Below are positions 24,104 through 31,063 of a DNA stretch of 64,000 nucleotides, piece by piece. The notes beneath the pieces were generated by a model. The model ran no database searches. It was not told the DNA's origin and was given only the letters and a program-made list of their open reading frames with translations. The stretch's first letter is position 1. Every line of letters starts with the position of its first letter. Position numbers and translations under genes: made by a program. This stretch comes from Paraburkholderia sp. CNPSo 3274 (lineage in GTDB: Bacteria; Pseudomonadota; Gammaproteobacteria; Burkholderiales; Burkholderiaceae): NCBI RefSeq assembly GCF_024206475.1, contig NZ_JAMBPR010000009.1, positions 62,001 through 126,000 on the forward strand, written 5' to 3'.

Positions 24104-25129
24104 ATGAGACTCAGTCTCTTTGCGATTGTCATTCTCGCGCTAGGCACGGGCATCGCGCAGGCTGCGGATATCACGGGCGCGGGTAGCACCTTCGCAGCAC
24201 CGATCTACACGAAATGGGCGGACGCCTATCAGAAGTCGGGCGGCGGCAAGGTGAATTACCAGGGCATTGGCTCGTCGGGTGGCATCAAGCAGATTCAGGC
24301 CAAGACCGTCGATTTCGCGGGCTCGGACGCTCCGCTGAAGGATGACCAGCTGGCCAAGGACGGCCTGTTCCAGTTCCCGACGGTGGTCGGTGGCGTCGTG
24401 CCGGCGATTAATGTGCCGGGCATCAAGGCAGGCGAAATCACGCTGTCGGGCCCGGTGCTCGGCGACATCTACCTCGGCAAGATCAAGAAGTGGAACGATC
24501 CGGCCATCGCCGCGCTGAACCCGAAGGTCAAGCTGCCTGATCTCGACATCGCCGTGGTCCGCCGCGCCGACGGCTCGGGCACCAGCTTCATCTGGACGAA
24601 CTACCTCTCGAAGGTCAACCCCGAGTGGAAGAGCAAGGTCGGCGAAGGCACGACCGTGAGCTGGCCGACAGGCACGGGCGGCAAGGGCAACGACGGCGTC
24701 GCCGCCTTCGTGCAGCGTCTGCCGGGTGCGATCGGCTACGTCGAGTGGGCGTACGCCAAGCAAAACCACATGGTCTATGCCGCGATGAAGAACGAAGCGG
24801 GCGCGGTCGTTCAGCCGAGCACCGAAACGTTCAAGGCAGCGGCCGCCGGTGCGGACTGGAAGAAGTCGTTCTACCAGATCCTCACGAACGAGCCGGGCAA
24901 GGACGCATGGCCGGTTGTCGGCGCGACCTTCGTGCTGCTGCACACGGCACAGGACAAGCCGGACCAGGGCAAGGAAACGCTCAAGTTCTTCGACTGGGCC
25001 TTCAAGAACGGCTCGTCTGCCGCTGATAGCCTCGACTACATCTCGCTGCCGGAGTCGGTCGTCAGCGAAATCAAGTCGCAGTGGAAGGAGAAGGTCAAGG
25101 ACGCGAGCGGCAAGCCGATCGCGCCATAA
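24104..25129 (+). CDS. pstS: Phosphate ABC transporter periplasmic binding protein
   Basis: This 341-residue protein is PstS, the periplasmic phosphate-binding component of PstSCAB. The signal peptide ends at IAQAADI. The mature N-terminus [16 protein letters not shown], the phosphate-contacting [10 protein letters not shown] and [17 protein letters not shown] are family hallmarks. The ATG at 24104 follows TGAGGAGTACAGG; the frame is open further upstream but without homology. No pstC, pstA, pstB or phoU follows; the next gene is on the opposite strand, so this copy is solitary or its partners are elsewhere. A Pho box lies upstream and a strong hairpin ends it. Confidence 0.95.
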   Translation: MRLSLFAIVILALGTGIAQAADITGAGSTFAAPIYTKWADAYQKSGGGKVNYQGIGSSGGIKQIQAKTVDFAGSDAPLKDDQLAKDGLFQFPTVVGGVVPAINVPGIKAGEITLSGPVLGDIYLGKIKKWNDPAIAALNPKVKLPDLDIAVVRRADGSGTSFIWTNYLSKVNPEWKSKVGEGTTVSWPTGTGGKGNDGVAAFVQRLPGAIGYVEWAYAKQNHMVYAAMKNEAGAVVQPSTETFKAAAAGADWKKSFYQILTNEPGKDAWPVVGATFVLLHTAQDKPDQGKETLKFFDWAFKNGSSAADSLDYISLPESVVSEIKSQWKEKVKDASGKPIAP

Positions 25130-25138
25130 TCTGAACCG

Positions 25139-25173
25139 GAATGCGGGCGCGCATGCATCGCGCGCCCGCATTC
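25139..25173. terminator. Very stable bidirectional hairpin after pstS
   Basis: GAATGCGGGCGCGC (25139-25152) pairs perfectly over 14 bp with GCGCGCCCGCATTC (25160-25173), with a 7-base loop. It separates the converging pstS and DUF3562-like gene. No long T tract follows. Confidence 0.65.
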
Positions 25174-25204
25174 AGTCACTCAGAGCGGTCGAGGCTTCAC
25201 CTGC

Positions 25205-25402
25205 CTAGTGCGCGTCTTTGCGCAAACTCCGAAGATTCTCGCGCACGCGCCGCGCGACCAGCACGGTCAGGTAATCCATGATGCGCGCGCCGTCGCTGAA
25301 TGCCGCCCAGGTTTCTTCGTACATCCTGGAAACGGTCTCCATGGGAGCATGGGTCTCGTCTGCAATCGCCTTTACGAGTTCTTCTGCGGCGTGCTGGTTC
25401 AT
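25205..25402 (-). CDS. DUF3562-like small protein
   Basis: This is a 65-residue helical protein. The ending ARIMDYLTVLVARRVRENLRS and the helix AADETHAP-type region (ADETHAPMETVSRMYEETW) resemble DUF3562, a small family in proteobacteria of unknown function. The ATG at 25402 is chosen because GGAGG precedes it by five bases; earlier ATGs at 25414 and 25444 lack a site. It stands alone. Confidence 0.7.
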   Translation of the reverse strand: MNQHAAEELVKAIADETHAPMETVSRMYEETWAAFSDGARIMDYLTVLVARRVRENLRSLRKDAH

Positions 25403-25539
25403 CAATGCCTCCATGCGTATAGAGGGTGGACGCGGGAAGGTCATTAAACTTCATCGCGCGTCCGGCACGCCAATACATTTAGCCTATCTACCGGCGCTTT
25501 TCGTTCGATCCGAATTTGTCGGTGTACAGCCTGTCAAAT

Positions 25540-26259
25540 TCATTCGCCGGCAGGCGCGATCTCCAGGCGGTAACCCACACCGTAAATCGAGCGAATCATG
25601 TCCTGCTCGGGCCGGATAGACTGGATTTTGCGCCGCAGGTTCTTGACGTGCGAGTCGATCGTGCGGTCGGCCACTACACGGTGATCGTCGTAGAGCGCGC
25701 GCAGTAAAAAGTCGCGCGCGTAAATGCGGCCCGGGCCCGAATGCAGCAGCGCAAGCAAACGAAATTCGATGGGCGTGAGGTGCAGATCCCGACCGTCCAG
25801 GCGCGCGGCGTGTTGCGCAACATCGATCGAGAACGGCGAGGCAACGGTGCCTTCCGCCTCCTGGTGCGCGCGCGCAAGCAGTTCGGCCCGGCGCAGGATC
25901 GCCTTGACGCGCGCCACGACTTCACGCGGACTGAACGGTTTGCACACGTAGTCGTCGGCACCCAGTTCGAGCCCGAGCAAACGGTCGATTTCGTCCACGC
26001 GCGCCGTGATGATCATCACGGGAATGCTGGAGAACGTGCGAAGTTCGCGGCACACGTCGAGGCCGCTGCGTCCGGGCAGCATCAGGTCGAGCAGCACCAT
26101 CGACGGTTGATGTTCGCGCACGTAGGGCACGACCTCCCGGCCGTCCGAAAGGATCGTCGTGGCGAAATCCTCCTTCGCGAGGTAATCGGCGAGCAGAGCC
26201 GCGAGCTTCGGCTCGTCTTCGACGATGAGTATGGACGGCCGCGTGGTCGGATCAATCAT
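25540..26259 (-). CDS. OmpR-family response regulator (BaeR-like)
   Basis: This is a 239-residue two-component response regulator. The receiver domain has the acidic pair E14/D15, phospho-acceptor D58 in VLLDLMLPG, T85 and K107 in YVCKPF. The C-terminal winged helix includes LTPIEFRLLALLHSGPGRIYARDFLL and SHVKNLRRKI. It overlaps the end of the sensor gene by 8 bases (ATGATTGA), so translation is coupled. Similarity is closest in character to BaeR/CreB-type regulators of envelope stress. Confidence 0.93.
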   Translation of the reverse strand: MIDPTTRPSILIVEDEPKLAALLADYLAKEDFATTILSDGREVVPYVREHQPSMVLLDLMLPGRSGLDVCRELRTFSSIPVMIITARVDEIDRLLGLELGADDYVCKPFSPREVVARVKAILRRAELLARAHQEAEGTVASPFSIDVAQHAARLDGRDLHLTPIEFRLLALLHSGPGRIYARDFLLRALYDDHRVVADRTIDSHVKNLRRKIQSIRPEQDMIRSIYGVGYRLEIAPAGE

Positions 26260-27706
26260 GATGCGTGTGTAGGCGAGGAAGTTGAACCAGAATCCGCAGC
26301 CCGCCGAGCGGGGAGCGCGATGCCTCGATGGTGCCGCCGTGTTGCTCCACGATGTGCTTGCACAATGCGAGTCCAAGACCCGCCCCGCCGCTCTGACGGC
26401 TGCGCGATGGATCGACGCGGAAGAATCGGTCGAACAGATGCGGCAGCAGCGGCGCGGGAACCGGCGGGAACGAATCTTGAACATCGACATAGATGTCGTT
26501 GTCGTTCGACGTGACCGAGAGCCGGACGCGGCCACCGGCATTGGTGTAGCGCAGCGCGTTTTCCAGAAGGTTTTTCCAGAGCTGCGTGAGGCGATAGGGG
26601 TCGCCCGAGAGCGTTGCGTGAGCGTCGCCGGGAGCGAATTCCAGCGTGATTTCCTTGGCGCCGAGGCGCTCGCGAAATACGTCGCATGCGGCTTCCACGA
26701 TGGGTACGAGATCGAGCGGCACTTTCTCGAACGAGAGCTGGCCGATGTCCGCTAGCGAAAGTTCGTAGAGGTCGTCGATCAACTGGCTGAGCATCGCTAC
26801 TTCGGACTGCAGAGAAGCGATGGTCGCCGCATCGGGCCGGCGCACGCCGTCCTCGATCGCCTCGAGTTCGCCGCGCAGCACCGAGAGGGGCGTGCGCAAC
26901 TCATGCGAAATATCGGCGATAAAGTCGCGCCGGTCGCTTTCGGCTTTTTCGAGCGACGCCGCGAGCCGGTTGAAATCGCTCGCGAGCATCTGCAATTCGT
27001 CGCTGCCTTTGGCTGGCACGCGCGTGGCATAGTCGCCGCCCGCGAGGCGATGCGTGGCCGTGACGATCCGCTTGATCGGTGTGAGCAGCGTGCGCGCGAG
27101 GATGATCGACACGGCAGCGGAGAGCAACGCGGTAAAGCCCACGATGATCCACGTCGCCTGCATCTGGCGGTCCTTAAAGCGCTGCTCCGCCTGATTGATG
27201 AGCGAGGTGGGTCCCGCCACCGCGATCCAGCCAACCGTTTGCCCCTTGACGCGCAGCGGATGGCGCACGGCGTCGGGCGGTGGGGGCGGCCCCGCGCTCG
27301 TGACGAGCTTCATGTCCGCGTCGTAAAGCGTGTAGGGCGGGCGAAACGGCCGCGAGTGCTCAGCAAGGCCGGGGGCGAAGGGGCCACCGTTGCCGCCATC
27401 GTCGTGGAAGCCGCCCGGCGCATCGGGCGGCCGGGCGTCGCCCGGCGGCGCGCCTGGCGGCGGCCCGCCATCGAATGGAGGCCGGTCTTGCGTCGGCTCG
27501 CGAACGAAATCCCAATTGCCATGCTGGGCGTACGAGGCTTCCAGTTCCTGCTGGAGCGCCGCCACTTCGCTCGCACTTTGCTCCTGCAGAAAATCCACGA
27601 AGCCAAATTCGAAACTCGTCCGGATCGCGACGCCCATGGCCACGGCGGCGAGCACGCAAGCGGAAAGAATCGCGAGGAAGACTTTGGCGGTGACGCTGAC
27701 TTTCAT
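26252..27706 (-). CDS. Sensor histidine kinase (BaeS-like) with Pro/Gly-rich sensor loop
   Basis: This is a 484-residue membrane sensor kinase. Transmembrane helix 1 covers about 9-30 and helix 2 about 185-207. The periplasmic part between them holds an unusual Pro/Gly/Asp-rich stretch at about 74-123. A HAMP domain (207-258), the dimerisation helix with phospho-acceptor H268 in DISHELRTPL, the N box WKNLLENALRY and the G box GAGLGLALCKHI follow. The ATG at 27706 gives a good membrane start; a TTG seven codons earlier has no ribosome site. It is cotranscribed with the regulator. Confidence 0.92.
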   Translation of the reverse strand: MKVSVTAKVFLAILSACVLAAVAMGVAIRTSFEFGFVDFLQEQSASEVAALQQELEASYAQHGNWDFVREPTQDRPPFDGGPPPGAPPGDARPPDAPGGFHDDGGNGGPFAPGLAEHSRPFRPPYTLYDADMKLVTSAGPPPPPDAVRHPLRVKGQTVGWIAVAGPTSLINQAEQRFKDRQMQATWIIVGFTALLSAAVSIILARTLLTPIKRIVTATHRLAGGDYATRVPAKGSDELQMLASDFNRLAASLEKAESDRRDFIADISHELRTPLSVLRGELEAIEDGVRRPDAATIASLQSEVAMLSQLIDDLYELSLADIGQLSFEKVPLDLVPIVEAACDVFRERLGAKEITLEFAPGDAHATLSGDPYRLTQLWKNLLENALRYTNAGGRVRLSVTSNDNDIYVDVQDSFPPVPAPLLPHLFDRFFRVDPSRSRQSGGAGLGLALCKHIVEQHGGTIEASRSPLGGLRILVQLPRLHTHHD

Positions 27707-27938
27707 GACGAGTTCAGCAGGGAGCAATAAAAGTGAGTGCGAATTTATTCGGCACTATTTTCGCCCGAAGCGTGCCGTAAGGTGTGCATGGCCCGTCCGA
27801 ATCCACATTTTCTCCAGATTTCCCTTCTTTTTCCTGCACCGTTGTTCCGTATGATCCGCTGCGGATCGAAGCGCATCCCTGCGTTCGTGCGCGGGATCCG
27901 GATGGAATGACGCGCATCTCAGAGGAAGGGACAGACCG

Positions 27939-28670
27939 ATGGACATTCACGTGCTGCTTGTCGAACCCGATCAGGCGTGTCGGGACGACCTGCGTACTTA
28001 TTTGCAGCGTCAGCAGATCGCGGTGTCGGTGCTGTATGGCATTGAGCGGCTGGAGCAGCGCCTCGCGCGAGAAACGCCTTCGCTCATCATCCTGCGGCAC
28101 GATGCGCTCAAGATCGACGGCATTGCAACGCTGCGCACGCTGCGTGAACGCGGGTGGCTGACTCCCGCCATCATCGTGAGCCAGTCCGCCGACGTGGCCG
28201 ACAAGGTGCTCGCCTTCGAATTCGGCGCCCACGACTATATGGTCGATCCGTTCGATCCTCGCGAACTGCTCGCGCGCTTGCACCACGCGTTGCGCTGCAA
28301 GATCGATTACCCCGCGTCGCCGCGCAAGGAGACGAAGTACGTCTTCGACGGATTCGAACTCGACGCAATCGACAATCAACTGTTCAGGGACGGCCTCAAA
28401 ATTCCCGCGCCTCCCCTGGTTCTCGCCGTGCTCGCGGTATTCGCCGCGAACCGCCTGCGGCCGCTTTCGCGTGAGCGCATCGTGAACATGATCGATCGCA
28501 ATTCGTCGCTTCACGCACGCAGCGTCGACGTTGTCGTTTTTCGTCTGCGCAAGCTGCTTGGCCTGTCGCCTTGCGGTCGCCAATATATTCAAACGCGTTA
28601 CAGGGATGGTTATGTTTTTTGCCCTGACGACGCGCTTCCCGATCTGGACCAGGCTGCTGCCCGCGGATAA
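27939..28670 (+). CDS. OmpR-type regulator with degenerate receiver domain
   Basis: This is a 243-residue protein with receiver and winged-helix domains. The receiver has lost key residues: the phospho-acceptor position is Arg53 (LIILRHDAL) and the conserved Lys is Asp103 (YMVDPFDPREL), while E9 and D11 remain. The C-terminal domain (about 128-235) has the OmpR fold, ending QYIQTRYRDGYVF. It should act independently of phosphorylation or through another signal. No kinase is adjacent on its strand; it is divergent from the BaeSR-like pair, separated by 230 bp. Confidence 0.88.
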   Translation: MDIHVLLVEPDQACRDDLRTYLQRQQIAVSVLYGIERLEQRLARETPSLIILRHDALKIDGIATLRTLRERGWLTPAIIVSQSADVADKVLAFEFGAHDYMVDPFDPRELLARLHHALRCKIDYPASPRKETKYVFDGFELDAIDNQLFRDGLKIPAPPLVLAVLAVFAANRLRPLSRERIVNMIDRNSSLHARSVDVVVFRLRKLLGLSPCGRQYIQTRYRDGYVFCPDDALPDLDQAAARG

Positions 28671-28673
28671 AAA

Positions 28674-28693
28674 ACCCGGCGTTTTCGCCGGGT
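28674..28693 (-). terminator. Leftward-facing rho-independent terminator
   Basis: ACCCGGCG (28674-28681) pairs with CGCCGGGT (28686-28693) around TTTT. The T tract appears only on the minus strand (six bases), so it stops leftward transcription, although both flanking genes point right. On the plus strand it may act only as a weak hairpin. Confidence 0.65.
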
Positions 28694-28955
28694 ATGCAAA
28701 GGGTTGAAGGTAAAGCACCCTTCATCCGCGGTCGAGGCTATCCGCGCAATGTCAGGCGAAGACCAGCGTAGCAGGTAACGTCGCATTCTCGAACTCCAGA
28801 ACCATTGCTATTTCTTAACGCGTAATCGGTTCTGTAACGTTCGCGCGCGCTGGCGTGGCGTAGAAGAAATGTGCAGAAAGATCACGTAACCCGGAAACTG
28901 CGCCACAGTGGCAACATGCGTGCCCATAGCCCCAACCCGCCTGGACACGTAACCG

Positions 28956-29181
28956 ATGCGACAACCCGACCGTGTGGGTCACGCTCAGCACGAGCACGCG
29001 AAAGCACGCAACGCGGCGTTTGTGATGTCGCCAGCGCTAGGGGATTCGCTGAATCTGCTGGTCATCGCACACAACCTCGTGCGAGCGGGCTGGCAGGTGG
29101 AAATATTCGGAAATCACGCGTGGTCGCTTGCGCGCTGGTTCCCGCAGCTGTCGATGAACCCGGCGCTCAGCGAGGATCAAC
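28956..29181 (+). pseudogene. N-terminal fragment of a family 9-like glycosyltransferase
   Basis: About 75 codons encode a Rossmann-type start: FVMSPALGDSLNLLVIAHNL, VRAGWQVEIFG and then WFPQLSMNP, typical of heptosyltransferase-like (GT9) proteins. After about codon 75 the frame becomes meaningless, and a different glycosyltransferase begins in another frame at 29182. This looks like the stump left by a deletion that joined two glycosyltransferase genes. The GT9 label is tentative since only the first domain third is present. Confidence 0.6.
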
Positions 29182-30180
29182 GTGTCGTTTCTGCCGGGCA
29201 AACTGCGCGACGCCTGGTTCTCCTGGCGGCTGCGCAGCGCGAAGCGTGTAGCGGCCGTGGACGTCATGATCGGCTGCAACCGTGTCGACAGTTCGGATAT
29301 CGCGGTGTGTGGCGGCACCCATCGCGGGTTTCTCCGCGCAACAGGCCGCAGACCCAAGCTTTCCGACCGTTGGCAGATCGCGCTGGAAGAACGCCTGTAT
29401 GCCAATGCGGCGATCGTTCTCGCGCATTCACCCTTGATGCGTGATGAACTGATCGAACTGTACGGGATCGATGAAGTCAAGGTGCGCGTTCTGCGTCCCC
29501 CGGTCGATACGGCGCGCTTCACTCCCGTCGATTCGGCTGCTCGTGCCTCGCTGCGCAAGCGGTTCGGCTTCCAGGACAACGAGTGCGTGTTGCTCTTTCC
29601 TTCGAGTAGCCATGTGCGCAAGGGACTCCCACTCATTGAAGCCGCTGTGCGAGACCTGAAAGTACCCGTCGTCGTCGCGGTAGCAGGTCGCCCGGTGGCC
29701 AGTAACTCGCCGCATGTGCGTTACATCGGCTTTCAGCGCGAAATCGAAGACTGTTATCGCGCGGCAGACTTCACGATCCTGGCTTGCGCCTATGAGCCCT
29801 TCGGGCTGGTGGGTATCGAATCGGTCATGTGCGGCACGCCGGTGATCATTCCGTCGACGATGGGTTGCTGCGACGTGATTGCCACGCACGCGAAACACGT
29901 GTTCGAGCGGGGCGATGTGCGATCGCTGCGCGAGACGATCAGGAGCGCAATCGCCAGCCGGTTTGTCGTGAACGGTCAGCCTGTGCGAGAAAACGCCAAC
30001 GAGAACGGACAAGCCGTGCTGTACGACGCCAGCGTGGCCGGGCACGTCGACTCGCTGCTTTCGCTAGCCAGCCAGGTTCATACAGGGTGGGGTGTCAACG
30101 CCGTTGGCGCCTTACGCGGCGTCGCTTCGACGCTGGGTCTGAGCGCGGCTGTCGTGGCTGTCAATCCGCGTTCACATTGA
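29182..30180 (+). CDS. Glycosyltransferase family 4 protein, N-terminally truncated
   Basis: This 332-residue protein is a GT4 (GT-B fold) hexose transferase. It has the acceptor-domain segment DVAVCGGTHRGFL-like (IAVCGGTHRGFLRATGRRP), VRVLRPPVDTARF, and the donor-site motif CAYEPFGLVGIESVMCGTPVI with the E-x7-E pattern. The usual first 60-80 residues of the N-terminal Rossmann domain are absent; a stop at 29155 closes the frame, leaving GTG at 29182 as the first start. It is therefore probably non-functional or a deletion product. The 3' end overlaps the converging transglutaminase gene by 20 bp. Confidence 0.7.
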   Translation: MSFLPGKLRDAWFSWRLRSAKRVAAVDVMIGCNRVDSSDIAVCGGTHRGFLRATGRRPKLSDRWQIALEERLYANAAIVLAHSPLMRDELIELYGIDEVKVRVLRPPVDTARFTPVDSAARASLRKRFGFQDNECVLLFPSSSHVRKGLPLIEAAVRDLKVPVVVAVAGRPVASNSPHVRYIGFQREIEDCYRAADFTILACAYEPFGLVGIESVMCGTPVIIPSTMGCCDVIATHAKHVFERGDVRSLRETIRSAIASRFVVNGQPVRENANENGQAVLYDASVAGHVDSLLSLASQVHTGWGVNAVGALRGVASTLGLSAAVVAVNPRSH

Positions 30181-31063
30181 CCGCCACGTCCACCTGATGC
30201 GCGCCCCCACCAAGAATGACGCCGCGCAGGAGCGACACGTCGGTGTAATCGCGGCCGATGGCGAGCGTCACATGGCCCTGGTCGGCTAGCACGTCGTTGG
30301 TCGGATCTAGATCGACCCAGCCGGCAGAGGGTGCAGACGGCGCCGAAGGCACGTAGAGCGACACCCACGCATGCGAGGCGTCGGCGCCGATCATCGGTTG
30401 AGCGCCTTCAGGCGGGTCGTTACGCAGATAGCCGCTCACGTAGCGCGCGGCGAGCCCGATCGAGCGCAGGCAGCCGATCATGACCTGGGCGAAATCCTGA
30501 CACACGCCATGGCGCAGTTCGAATGCGCGCGCGGCGGGGGTGTCGAACGACGTTGCCGAGGGGCGGTACGTGAAATCGGCGTGGATGCGATGCATCAGGT
30601 CGATCGCGCCGGCCAGAACCGGGGCGCCGGGCGCGAAACTCTCCAGCGCGTAGGCGCGCAATTCCGGCAGCAAGGCGATATTCGGCGACGCGAAGCAGAA
30701 CTCCGACTCCGCATGGAAGGCGCCACCCGCCGTGTAACGCAGCCTATGCGCGACGTCTTCCCAGGCCGGCGTGTCGTCTGCTTCGAGCGTCGCGTAGCGC
30801 GGCGAGAGCAGCACGCTCGTTTCGCTCGTCATCTGCAGGTAGTCGTGCGGCGCGTCGAACGAGAAGTAGAGAACCTCGTTGCCGAAGGCGTCGCGGCGGC
30901 TCGTCTGATACGACGGCGCGGGTTCGATACGCTCGCGGTGCGCGAGCACGCGCTGCCAGGGAAGGTCGAGCGGACGGATGGTCGCGAGATGCTGCGCGGT
31001 CTCGACGAGCGTCGAATAGCGGTAGGTCGTGCGGTGCGTGACCGCGAGGCGCGTGCCGTTCAT
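30161..31063 (-). CDS. Bacterial transglutaminase-like cysteine protein
   Basis: This 300-residue cytosolic protein has the two-part structure of bacterial transglutaminase-like proteins: an N-terminal beta domain (TRLAVTHRTTYRYSTLVETAQH) and a papain-like core. The catalytic triad is C188 in RHGVCQDFAQ, H231 in DASHAWVSL and D253 in WVDLDPTND. It could form or break isopeptide or amide bonds. It is translationally coupled to the ATP-grasp/alpha-E gene by an ATGA overlap. In other genomes the same families co-occur as one system. Confidence 0.93.
   Translation of the reverse strand: MNGTRLAVTHRTTYRYSTLVETAQHLATIRPLDLPWQRVLAHRERIEPAPSYQTSRRDAFGNEVLYFSFDAPHDYLQMTSETSVLLSPRYATLEADDTPAWEDVAHRLRYTAGGAFHAESEFCFASPNIALLPELRAYALESFAPGAPVLAGAIDLMHRIHADFTYRPSATSFDTPAARAFELRHGVCQDFAQVMIGCLRSIGLAARYVSGYLRNDPPEGAQPMIGADASHAWVSLYVPSAPSAPSAGWVDLDPTNDVLADQGHVTLAIGRDYTDVSLLRGVILGGGAHQVDVAVNVNAD

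Noticed and set aside
25540..26541. Response regulator with a 94-residue N-terminal extension
   Set aside because: The extension lies opposite frame within the kinase gene; the receiver domain starts normally at 26259.
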